A DNA stretch of 64,000 nt from Mactromeris polynyma (lineage: Eukaryota; Mollusca; Bivalvia; Venerida; Mactridae). Made by a program: the position numbers and the translations under genes. Below are positions 45,901-57,182 of this stretch, piece by piece. Positions within the stretch are counted from its first letter, which is position 1. The number at the start of each line of letters is the position of its first letter. Under the pieces are notes generated by a model. That model saw only the letters and a list, made by a program, of their open reading frames with translations. It did no database searches and was not told the DNA's origin. The stretch spans positions 186,001-250,000 of the forward strand of contig JASFXZ010000057.1 in NCBI GenBank assembly GCA_032209605.1, read 5' to 3'.

Positions 45901-48900
45901 TTATATTCATGTTTTCAGATTTTGGAATTTGAATGATGGTTAAATTGTATACAATATTGTATTACATTTTGAGTTTGTGAATACATTTGGAACTGATATT
46001 TTGTAAAATTTTATCTGATTTTGTGATTTTTTTTAAATGAAATTACACTCGTGATTGCCGCCACTAGCTATGACGAAATTTGATAGGTACATCTTAAGTT
46101 ATGAAATTGCTTTTCAAAAGGGAATTGAATGATTTGCTTGAATTGAATTATTTGTTTACCAAGTATAAATTTGTGCGTGGGCTATTAAGAATTGTTTAAC
46201 TATCATTTGATATTTAAGTGTATTTCGAAATGTTTTGATATGTTTTGATAGCGTGTCATTATTTACTCCGATTTTGTTGTCAAGGCTGAAGTAGCCGCTT
46301 TTTGAATTGAATATCACGCCATAGCGACTGACACATGGTAATGTTTACCATCTTGTTATCTAGTTAAGACTCAAATCTTATTTTTTAATGGAAAAATATA
46401 TTGGAATACATCAGACTTATTCTGTCTTGGCATAACGTGATTTCAAGGTTGCCACTTCAATTAAATATTTTACCTGCCATGCAAGTGCTGGGAACTAGTC
46501 AAACAACTTCAGGAAAACATTTTCTAAATCAAACCCTACGGTTTCGCTAAGTTTAAAACAAGTTCGGCTTATTTTGCCACTTATCAGCTGTTTACAAGAC
46601 GAATAATGTCCGAACTTCTCCCAGTCATATTTACCCAATAATTACACATACACTGATGTGCAGTAACAGACGACATCCTGAACAAAATTGAATCAAGATG
46701 CGTGTTTCAGGAAAAATCACTGAGATGTAGTAACGTTTTTCCTAGCCCCGCATACATGTCTCTGTACTCCGACTTTTACACGCGTCGTTCGTAACAGCGA
46801 CAGTATAGATGTGACGTCCGTGGCTGGACTACGTTTTTCCTAACCACTGACTTACATTTATTTTTACATCCTACTTGTTTCGAAAGCATTAAGTTAGCCA
46901 CAAATACACTTAAGTTTATCATTTAAAACTCTATGCAACATGTTTATTCAATTTTTAGATAAAATCTGTTATCAAAATGTGAACTAATTAAGTAATTGCA
47001 TAACCTCTTTCGTGACAGTGAGGCCAGAAGTGGTCGTATGTTTATTGGGCTTAACGCTGTTATCTATTTTTTCCTTTCTATTCGGTGGTATTTTGTTTAA
47101 TCAGATTCTTGGTTCGCAGCTAGTACTTCTTTTCATTCCATAAGCAAACAGACAACTTCCCTACATGTGTCATATGTGTTCAGCAAGAATGGCAATTGAC
47201 AGACCACGTCGCTTGGATGGTGTATTAAATTCAATTTTATTTTCCAACTTCAGCTTACTTAACAAACTTCAATTCTTTATCCGAATACAATACATTAATT
47301 CAAGGTTCTGGTTTGTTCTAAAGCACACTTATATACATAAAACAGCTTTAAATGAGGTACACTGGTCCTATTTACATGCTTAGTAGTTCTACCTACATCA
47401 ATCGGAATGGCTTTATTAATGAAATGGACTGATAAGTAACCATACGCAGCTTTCCGTGCCTTTTAGCTGGCTTATCGCAGTGGATTGTCTCCCTTGAAAA
47501 TGACCCGAAAATCGATATCGAGTTTCCATCTCTACCAGTTTTGATCGATATATTATAGAGGAAAATTATTTTCATACATAAATTTAAACACTTTATTTTA
47601 ATACTAGAATATTTTAGAAGTTATGACAATGTTCTCTTTTATTTAGTGTAAAACTATTTATTCTAACTAAACATCTTCTTGCTTCCAATTTGATTTTATA
47701 AGTATCACCTTTCATTGATATACGGACAAAATCCCCTCCGGACAAATCCGTTTTGCTCATTTTGCACAAGGCGGACAAAATGCCCTTCGTGGGTGGACAA
47801 AATCCCCTTTATGAGTTTTACAAGGTGGTCAAAATATTGGCATTTTGGCTTACATGGTAGGCCTGAATGAAAATGTCTATATGTTTCGGCAGGAAAACGA
47901 AATTTATAACGCCTGGTAGCGGCTGAAGCCTGGAAACCGCTACGCAGGTCAATGTAAAATCTATCAAAACACTGACAACGAGAATTTATTTTGTATTTGT
48001 ATTACTGTGTTTATGAGGTCGCCTGTCGCCGTGCACATTATTTATAATGCACTTTATGGTATAATGAGAGGCGTCTATAGCCTAGCTTATTGTGAAGAAT
48101 CAAATTTCTCTAACGAATAAACATATTGCATAATGATAATTTACATAGAGAAGAATTCAAATATCAACCAACATTTAATACAGCATGTATTTTGCATATC
48201 GCACTGCAAATCATCCTTTTATGAACGGAGCATAAATATATTGATGTCTTATAACTTATGATTTTGGGCTATAAATTGAATTTTCAAGTTAACATAAATT
48301 TTGATAAATATTGTAGCTTAAATTTCCCTCTGCAAAGTCGAATAAAAGAAAGCATTCATACATTATATATTACGTCGCGATAACTCAAACAACCTCTAGC
48401 GAACTTTTTCAAATTACTAAAAGAAACTATCATTCCTTACCAAATACAGCTTTTTACATGCATTACATTGTAATTACATAAACTATATAATGCCGCTTTA
48501 ATTGAACACTGCCCATGTCATATTCCACAATAGTGCTCGTACGGTAGTCACAATACTACCTTGGTAGGTTAACATACAATATATATCTTCACAGCTGATC
48601 GGCTGGCATATTACATGTGAATGTTGCCATCTGCGCAGAACAGCACAATTAAATTTCTATTTGACAAACATTTTAAAACAAATCAGATTCACTTGTTAAT
48701 CAGATTCCATACTCATGCTTATACCCCAGGGGAAATCTAAGGATTTCCTTATCACACAACCTACAAATAAATGTTAGTAGACATGTATGAATTGAAATAC
48801 ACAGCTGTCTTCGCTGGTACTCTTAATAAGTTTGTATGTTTTCATACCTTACAATTACGTACAACTATTTAACGTGATAAAATGACATGTATTTGCATAT

Positions 48901-49987
48901 AACAGCGATATTGATTATTGTTAATACATTCACAGACTACCTGCAATCACTTGAATTCGGTATGGTTGTTAAATAGAAATTTAATAGTGCAGTTCTGCGC
49001 GGAAGGCAACATTCACAAACAGGGTCTATAAACACATTTGCTAATGCAAGAAAACGAAAAACAGTAAGTTAAAAAATGATGGATATATTACACGGATAAA
49101 AACCAAATATCTTAATGTAAATATAAATTATTAAACAAATCCGCGATGCGCTGGCTAGACAAATGTCACCTAATTTTATATTTTCAAATAGTTCCTAGCT
49201 TGCGTGTGGTAAAGCATTTATTAAACGTCAATAACATTCGAGTTAGACAAAGAAATTGCAAAAAAGACCAAGTATTCTGCTATTTTCGACACCAAATAAC
49301 TCGCTATCATTATACGGCAGCCATTGTTGGAAGTCGCGTGCAAATGAGAGATGTTATTCGATCTGTTTTGCAATTTGAATAATCTTATGCATACAGACAG
49401 TTGCACACGTATTTAAATGTTCAACCAAGCTTGATTGTTATTCCATGATCCTTCTGATAGCGACAAACAGGTGACAATAGAAGCAAAATTGGCAATTGAG
49501 AAGTGTACAGGTTTAGCCCAATTTTAAAAACAAACGTGTTTCTGATAGTTTTTACGAAGGACTGAAGCCGCACGGTATATTGGATAGTGGATATATGGAT
49601 GCTGAATGGTAGATAAATCAGTATAGAGTTGACAAATATAAAGATTTTGAATCTGTGACAGTTTATTTTCATGTGGGTGACTTTGGTGCAAGGAGAGTGC
49701 TGTTTATTGGAAATCTTTCGTTGCAATCCTTCTCTTTATATACATAGCTATACACATATAGACATTAATCAATTACCTGAGGTAACAAACATAAAACTGG
49801 TGCATAATCACATTATATCATTTCCTAGGAGCCCATATTTAGTGACTCATCGTTAACGGGTCACATTTTCGGAAAATACATTACTTTGTTTGCACCCGGG
49901 GTTGTTTACTACATTTAGAATTATGAATGCACGTGACATGTTGATGCAAGGGTATTGGTTGATCATGTCCTTGGTTACATGGTGTAA

Positions 49988-49994
49988 TATAAAG
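49988..49994 (+). promoter_or_regulatory. Candidate TATA box of the Ly6 gene
   Basis: TATAAAG lies about 80 bp before the ATG. A start site near 50018-50025 would leave a 5' UTR of about 45-50 nt. Confidence 0.4.
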
Positions 49995-50068
49995 TGATCG
50001 TGTGTTCATTAGTCAGCCAGACAGGGTTAGGATTTTGCTGTGCGCCTTTACCAGTACGATTATAAACA

Positions 50069-53000
50069 ATGAATTTCTGTGCGGGTCTTGCAGTATTGGC
50101 TTTCTTGTTTGCTTCTTGTCTTGTGACAGGTAGGTGAAATATATTCTAAAGAACAAAATAATTTTTTTAAAGCATAATAGTCTACACAAGAATTTTTGCT
50201 CATTTTAAAAAATGTTGTTTTCTAAATTGCGACTTTGTGCGCGTTTGAAGGGTCGAACAACACTAGGCTTGAATTAATAATTAACTGTTAGAGATATATT
50301 TTGCTCATCTGAGAGTAACAATTTGGGTTTCATGCAGTACTGTTATTACATTGACTACAAACATCTTTAAGAAGAACCATTGCAACGTAAATAACATCAA
50401 TCAAAACAATTTAAATGTTTTATCCTATAACTAACATGTAAAACTTGTAAAAACCCGATTGTTAAAAATGGATTTTAAAACAGAATGATATTACAAACTC
50501 AGTTGTTTTTTGTCAAAAACGGACAAACATGTTTTTCATGTTTGTTTTTGTAACTATATTGACTGAAAATGGGCAAACTATAACTTATATTTATACAACT
50601 TAAATTATGTTGAGGGCTCATATTTTAAAACCATTGTTATAGTTGCAAAACATGTATGTAGTAAAACCTGCGTTGTATTCAAAACAATGCCCTTGGATGT
50701 AGTTATTCATACACGTGGACATGAATATATTCTCCTCCGTGTTTCTAAATCAAACGTGAACATTTATACATAAAATGTCGGATATTCTAAAAAGGACAGA
50801 CTATTCACAAACTGTTTCAACATTTTCATTTTACATTATGGCGATTCTTTTCAATGCATACCTTCGAGCGGTATTTTTTATAACATAGCTATACTGAAAG
50901 GAATTTTGAAAAAAACCATCCCCCCCAGTCGGCTATCAGGCCGGATCCAGAAATTCCCGACTTGGGGGGGGGGGCAAACATGATGAAAATGCCCCGCACT
51001 TAAGGTGGGGGGTAGGTACGGGAGGGGTTTATCCCCCCCCCCCCTTTAAGGGGGATCCGGGGGATCTTCCCCGTAAATCTTTTACAATATATATATATAT
51101 GAAATGGTGGCTTCTGGTGCATTTCGTAGTCTTAATTTTTCGGACTCAGTCATGAGAATTGCTCTTGTATTATCTTGTTAAAGTACCATCACAATTTTCC
51201 AGGGGACAGCCCCTCCTGTACCTACTCCCAATCAGCCTTCAGTAAAAAAAAACTTGACACAAGTGAATAAGAAGCCAATTTCGTCATAAACTCTTTGAAA
51301 TAGTGTAGATATTAAAACTTTCATGCTGATTTGGCAGAAGTTGACTCTTTATAATGTCCAAAATGAACATGATCAGGGAGCACACTTAAAAACTGTATTA
51401 AACTGTTAACCGCCGAAGTATATACTTAAACTACAAACAGGTTTATGTATGATCTGGGAATAATAAGGTCTTACGATGTAAGACCTTATTTGTCCCAGAT
51501 CATATTCTTCACAGCTGGGAAAAATAAGTTCTCATTTGTCACACATTTCGAACATATATGTCACACCTCCTGGGAAATTTGTGATCGAATCCGGTTTTTT
51601 TATGTACCATGAAATCACATTCCTCGCAGGTCAAAAATTGCATGAATTTTTTAACAGAAAAGTATTTTTTTGCAACAGAGTTACATTTGTCACAGATTGC
51701 TATTGTCAGTATTTTGCAGATATATTCTAGTTATAAAGAATCCTTGATTATGTTGATGTTGTCGTCGTTTTTGTTGTTGTTGTTGCTGTTAGTTCTCGAT
51801 TTGGCTGCAGTTGTAGGCGCAGTGGCGGATGCTGTAGAGATAGTTGTTTTAATTTGTTGTTGTTTTTGTTTTTTGATGTTGTTGCTGTACGGGTATTAGT
51901 GGTATAAGTAGGAGTAGTAATGGTTCTTGTTGGCACCGTAATAGTAGGTGTATGCGTAGGAGTGGTAGATGGCAGAGTGGTTGTTGTTGTGAATTGTGTT
52001 GGCATTGTTGTGCTTGCTGTCGGTAGAATGGAGGTTGATGTAGGCGTAGACAAGATAGTTGTTTGCTTGTTCGATTGTTATAGGCGTCGTTGTGTTAGTT
52101 TAAAGTCTATACCATTTTATATTAGCTCATTTTGAAGAAAGCTGACAGCTTCTTTAATCACTTTCGAGTCCGCTTCCTGGGTCAAACTCACCAGTACTGA
52201 GTGCCTATGGGAAAGGTTCTACGAGAACGTTAACCGACCGAGGATCGAACCCGGGACCCCTACCTCTGAGCGTCTGTTACTCTATAGATATTTGTTGTTG
52301 ATAAGAGTTTAGATGTGGTAAATGTAAGAATGATTGCTGTTGGTTTTGTTGTTATTATTATTACTTTTATCATACTATTATTATATTTTTATTATTATTT
52401 TTTATTTATTTTTATTATTACATTTTTATTATCAAATTTATCAAACAGCAATGACATCGACAAAATCTGTGAAGAATATGATTCTCTTGTTTTCCACCAT
52501 TTTGGTCAATCATATATGTCACAGTTTAAAACTATGAAGAATAGGATCCTATTTTTCCCAGACCTGTGAAGAATATGATCTGGGACAAATAAGGTCCAAC
52601 AATGCTCCCTGAAATAATATAAATGTGTGTATCATCTCTGACATAAAATAATTGGCTGTGAGCGCAGAAAAAATGGCCCATTTGGCACAGAAATCACAAT
52701 TCAAGTTGTTTACACGAGAACATTATTTAATTATGTTGCATAGTTTTCAAGTATAGCGTTTTGAAAATACACCTACCATGACTGTGTATGTATGGCTTGT
52801 AGGACAACACCCCCCCCCCCACGGACAAAATCCCCTCACTCATTTTGTACAAGGTGGACAAAATCCACTTCGTGAATATTACAAGTAGGGAATTTGTCTG
52901 GAGGGGATTGTGTCCGTATACCGTATGTCTTGTCAGGTTTTATGGAAGGTAATGTCGCGACATACTCATACTAAGGGGTTTTAATTCTAAAGAATTGGAA

Positions 53001-56000
53001 TATTCTCGAATTTCTATAATGAATACTAGTAAATAAAAGTTTATGATGATGATTAACATTCATAACTGGAAGTAGTTGTGTATTCATGTAATTTGTTTCG
53101 ATTTGGATTTGCTTGCAACGTCTATATCAATAAAACGGTTAAAGGTAGTAAGAATTAATATTGAAAAGGCACGTTAATGCCTTCATACCTGCATTATAAC
53201 TTTTCGTAGAAGTTTTCCGGAATTGCGAAACAGATATTTCCTATATGTAGAGTGAAAAGCACAAGATTTTTCTAGACGGCCTCAAGGCCGATGAGCACAT
53301 CATGGGGCCAAATGTTATTGCACATTGTATTGTACAATGTATTGTATTTGAAGTGCTAAAATAATAGTTACCTTAAGACCTAATCAGTGGATATAATTTT
53401 ATATTAGGAATAGAAAAAGGTCACTCCACAGCCGACTGGGAGTGACCTTTTTCTATTCATGGATTTGAATGTAGTTCAGCCTGCTTCACATGCAAAGGAG
53501 TCAATATGTTTTGTTATTTTTTTAAGTTTTACCTCAAAAAGTACATTTCACACGATACAATGTATCTATACTTTAGGTATTTTGTACTGTAATATAATAT
53601 CTTATTTTATTTAATACAGTAATTCTGGTAGTTTTATTGCAATATTTGCCATAGTCATTGGCAAATTCCAAAAAATCCCATGTTTTTGGTGTGTTTTTTT
53701 TTAAAGGTTTTACCCCAAAAATCATATTTCTCAAGGTACAATGTTTCTATACTTTAAGTATTATGTACTGTACTATAATATCTATTACATAAAGTATTCT
53801 GGTAGTTTTATTGCAAACTTTGACATAGTTACTGACAAATTCCAAAAAAAAAATCCATGTTTTTGGTTATTTAATGTTTTACCCCAAAAATCACATTTCA
53901 CACGGTACAGTGTATTTAATCTTTAGGTATGAAGTACTGTAATACAATATGTATTAATGGAAAATTTGACATAGTTATAGGCAAATCCCAGAAATTCCCA
54001 TTTTTAGTGGTTTTTTTTTTAAATTTTACCCCAAAAATCACATTTCACACGGTACAATATTTCTATACTTTAGGTATGCAATATCTATTAAATACAGTGA
54101 TTCTGGTAGTTTTATTGCAAAATTTTACATAGTTATTGGCAAATTCCAGAAATTCCCGTTCTTATTTAAATGTTCAAACATTTTACCCCAAACATCACAT
54201 TTTGCACTGTGTGATTGTCCTATACTTTTAGTATATTTAATGTGATGCCTTATTTGACACAAATCTACTAAAATTATTTCTGTGCATTTTCCCCAAAAAC
54301 TTTTTATTTTCACTGGCCTAATAGGAAATATCTGTTTCGCAATTCCAGGGAAATTTTTAAAAAAGGTTATAATGCAATATTTTTTATTATGTCTGTATGA
54401 AGGCATTAACGTACCTTTTTCAATATTATTTCTTACCGTGTTTTGATAAAAAAGAAGACTATCTACCTTTAACCGTTTAATTGATATAGGCGTTGCAAGC
54501 AAATCAAAATGCAAACACATTACATGAATACACAACTACACCCAGTCACAAATATTATTTATCATCATAAACTTTATTTACTAGTATTCATTACAGATAT
54601 TCTAGAATGTTCCGATTCTTTAGAATTAGCACCGCTTATTATATGTATGGGTATGTCGCGACATTACCGTCAATAAAACCTGACAAGCCATACACATGGT
54701 ACGGTGTATTTTCAAAACGCCATACTTGAAAACTATTCAAAATAACTTCATTTCAAAACGTTTTTTATAGAGGCAAATAATTAAATAATGTTCTCGTGTA
54801 AAAATTGAATTGTGATTTCTGTGCCAAATGGGCCATTTTTCAGCGCTCACGGCCACTTATTTTTTGTCGAAGATGATACACATGTATGGTACATACAAAT
54901 GTTTGTCTGCAGATGGAATGTATAAATCTAAATTGTGTATGATATGAGGTTTCTTTCATAATTATGTACACGGACTTTCTCTCATTCAAACCAAACTGAC
55001 ATAGTATTTACATGGGAACAAGATGTCGATATTATTATAAAAAATAAAGTACCGTAAATTGTTTCACTTTTGTTAAATTTGACCAACCTGATTAACTTGA
55101 ATGTTAACAATATATCTTCTTTTGAAAATGTATTCATAAATATCGAGAAAGGAATACTACATAAGAAGTACACAGTCACATCAAAACACATGGAGACATG
55201 GACATTCATACATATGTCAAAATGTAGATTTGGACGGAAAATGTGATTGCATATTGTTGATTCAAGCCGTGTTCGACACTGGGCTAGTTTTGGGTGCACC
55301 TAGGGTGCTTCAATCGCTTGAATAACATTTGTGTGTTAAGTTTCAAACAAAACTATGTGTAACTGACAAGTTTGACCCAGTGATCGATGATTAAGAGTTC
55401 AAAATCATTCTTAAATTTCTTAAAAAATACTTGTGTAATTGCGATTGAAGCATCATTACTGATACATTGAAAGAAACAAAATCTCATCTACATCAAGATA
55501 AATGTATATGAAAATGATAAATATTTAGGGATTAGTCTGTTGTATTGAAATACCCGTCATTTCCCCCTTATAACGCATAGGTTTAATTCGAAATAAAATT
55601 ACATGTTCTTTGTCACATGCAAACATGTTTTCAATGGTTATTACTTTACACATGTGCAGCCTTTTTCATGGATAGTTATGACTTCTATAAACTGGAGCAA
55701 TATAATTATAACTTTAAGTTAAATATCGCATTAATGACGTGTTTCTTCGACCGATTGAAAACTAAACAATAGCCATCGAATCATTTAACCACTTATCTAA
55801 ATATGTGGTTTGTATTAAAAGAATATAAATGGTAGCTAAATAGTTTCAATAATCGTACAAGATGTATGAAAGAAACACTTTACGCGTAAATAGTGATTTA
55901 TTTGCGCAATATGGAGAACTAACCACTAGTGTTATGTATACACATGGTAAAGTTTTACTTCTGAATTCTTCATGTAATTTAGTTTAGTTACTAAATCTGT

Positions 56001-57047
56001 ATAAATCTAGTTAAGATTTTGATAGGCCTATGCGTTTTAGCTCAATTTCATGTGAAGCCGGAACATGAATCGCACTATCGGCACAACATAGTCGTAATTT
56101 CCTTTTTTCGTCAAATAATGGGCAAGGGTAATATAGTGAGTATTCCAGCTATATGAATGAGTGAGGGCCTTGTAGGATATCCGGAAATAACCGCCACGTA
56201 GGAAATATTGGGTAATAATTTAATGGAAATATTGCTGAATTGTTATATATTATATTTCACAGAGTCTGACGGCATTAAATGCTACGAATGCGCCTGCAGC
56301 GATCCATTCAATTCAAATGCGGCAACGACAGTTGATTGCACAGGTTCGTGTCTCAAGGCAAAATACTCGGACAGTAAGTAATAATTGTTTCTATGCGTTC
56401 TTGAGACAGAATTACGTTCTCTTTACTCATTCAGTAAGATATAGACAAGTGCCAGACGCCATTTACTGGTTACGTTAGAGCAGCAACACAATATTTTTCT
56501 TGGTTTTGAGAACTGCTAAATATACTTGATATTATGATGCTGTAAAAATATTAGCGCTTAATAACATGTTTCATCGTAAATCAGATATTTAAAATGTATG
56601 GTGTGGCAATTTAGCAAGTAGGAAAATAGCTCAGTTGGTAGAGCACCTGGTTTGTGTGGTAATGTCACCTTGGACTGGCGCTATACGTGTCATACATTTT
56701 CTTCTTTTAATTTATATAACAACAATGGGTTATACAGTTTACGGTATGATGGTCGGTCTGTATCGCCAATTATGTTGTTTTGTTTCATATGTAAACATGG
56801 TTAACACTTGACAACTAACAATGGCAATGTTAATGTTGTCGCTTTTATACATTGTTCTGTAGGTGTTGCTAGGAGCTGCTCGGCAGTTATGATAGATAAT
56901 GCCTGTGTGGAAGTGTCGACTGGTGGCACAACTTACGAATTATGCTCGTGTAACAGCGACTATTGCAACAGCAGTTCCATTCCAAAGTTTTCTATCAGTG
57001 TAGCTGTGATGATGATTGCATTGAGATGTATGCTGAAATACGTGTAG
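50069..57047 (+). CDS. Ly6/uPAR-domain GPI-anchored surface protein
   Basis: Three exons: 50069-50129, 56263-56373 and 56863-57047 (118 residues, stop TAG at 57045-57047), all GT/AG and frame-consistent. Exon 1 encodes a signal peptide (MNFCAGLAVLAFLFASCLVTG cut near its end). The mature part has ten cysteines in the three-finger order: KCYECACS, DCTGSC, SCS, ACVE, LCSCNSDYCN. It ends with the family's C-x-C-N-x-x-x-C-N type box. A hydrophobic C-terminus (FSISVAVMMIALRCMLKYV) after NSSSIP indicates a GPI-anchor signal. Such proteins modulate ion channels and receptors or act in immunity and adhesion; the specific role is unknown. AATAAA at 57177-57182 is a likely poly(A) signal. Intron 1 is 6.1 kb and transposon-filled. 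Confidence 0.88.
50915..51075. repeat. G/C-run low-complexity element
   Basis: Homopolymer runs of G (about 50967) and C (about 51042) are set among ggatccagaaattcc, gggggatccggggg and similar words. A related poly-C stretch next to ctggatccgcgc is at 32935-32960. It is probably the remnant of a repeated element, not a gene. Confidence 0.5.
51449..51503. repeat. Near-perfect 26-bp hairpin
   Basis: Arms 51449-51474 (atgatctgggaataataagg...) and 51478-51503 pair with two mismatches around a 3-nt loop. The right arm is also the start of an inverted repeat whose partner is at about 52480-52605. Confidence 0.85.
51484..52605. mobile_element. Inverted-repeat unit enclosing simple sequence and a SINE
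   Basis: 51484-51600 (ccttatttgtcccagatcat, attcttcacagctgggaaaa, ...) recurs in reverse orientation at about 52480-52600. Between the arms lie a TTG/GTT-rich tract (about 51750-52060) and a tRNA-derived fragment (52130-52290). It lies within intron 1 of the Ly6 gene. Confidence 0.6.
52130..52290 (-). mobile_element. SINE fragment with Pol III B box
   Basis: The minus strand has GGGTTCGATCCTCGGTC, a good B box, preceded by a degraded tRNA 5' half. It is followed by a body ending near the tttgacccaggaagcggact complement. It is distinct in sequence from the SINE at 27560-27782. Confidence 0.55.
53408..53458. repeat. Perfect 20-bp hairpin
   Basis: gaatagaaaaaggtcactcc (53408-53427) and its exact reverse complement (53439-53458) flank an 11-nt loop, acagccgactg. 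A relative at 44615-44643 keeps only the first arm and most of the loop. Confidence 0.95.
53524..54235 (+). repeat. Tandem array of 150-180-bp units, five copies
   Basis: Units start at ttttaccccaaaaatcacat or a variant, at about 53526, 53707, 53877, 54024 and 54179. They contain 'tctatactttaggta', 'ttctggtagttttattgcaa' and 'catagttattggcaaattcc'. The last unit is partial and diverged. Confidence 0.88.
56625..56690 (+). repeat. tRNA-like A-box segment in Ly6 intron 2
   Basis: aatagctcagttggtagagc is an excellent Pol III A box / tRNA D-arm. No B box follows at the right distance, so it is a 5' tRNA-half or SINE remnant. Confidence 0.4.
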
Positions 57048-57088
57048 CTGTGATGATGTTTGTATTGAGATATATGCTGAAATACGCC
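57001..57088 (+). repeat. 44-bp tandem duplication spanning the Ly6 stop codon
   Basis: Copies of gtagctgtgatgatg...gctgaaatacg lie at about 57000-57044 and 57044-57088, differing at a few bases. The first encodes the GPI-signal tail (VAVMMIALRCMLKYV). The second begins with the GTAG that supplies the stop and is untranslated. Confidence 0.85.
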
Positions 57089-57182
57089 TTGTAAAACGAC
57101 AGTAACAAAAAACTTTAATATTTGTGGATGTTTCATATGTATGTATTGTTGACAGTAAATGAAAGAACATGTATGAAATAAA

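Larger units (their letters stand above)
43711..50068. other. Non-coding, transposon-rich region upstream of the Ly6 gene
   Basis: It holds relatives of the inverted-repeat element found in the Ly6 intron (44.09-45.9 kb and partial pieces at 47.72-48.3 kb), including 'tacggacaaaatcccctcc' motifs at about 45815 and 47722. The remainder is AT-rich with no supportable gene. Confidence 0.55.
52612..54893. mobile_element. 2.3-kb element with 600-bp inverted arms
   Basis: The left arm (about 52612-53255) and right arm (about 54325-54890) are diverged inverted copies. Both carry ggaaatatctgtttcgcaat, acctttaaccgtttaattga, gaatacacaactac, gaattagcaccgct-type words and a distal ctgtgccaaatgggcca segment. 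The centre holds a perfect hairpin (53408-53458) and a 150-180-bp tandem array (53524-54235). There is no long ORF. It is a foldback-like or long-TIR non-autonomous element inserted in Ly6 intron 1. Confidence 0.7.

Noticed and set aside
51748..52053. Minus-strand Thr-rich, mucin-like ORF of 101 codons
   Set aside because: The composition is explained by TTG/TGG simple sequence. There is no signal peptide or splice support, and it lies between inverted repeats in an intron.
52605..54893. Helitron identity for the element with the central hairpin
   Set aside because: The hairpin is internal, no CTRR 3' end or TC 5' end was seen, and the long inverted arms do not fit a Helitron.
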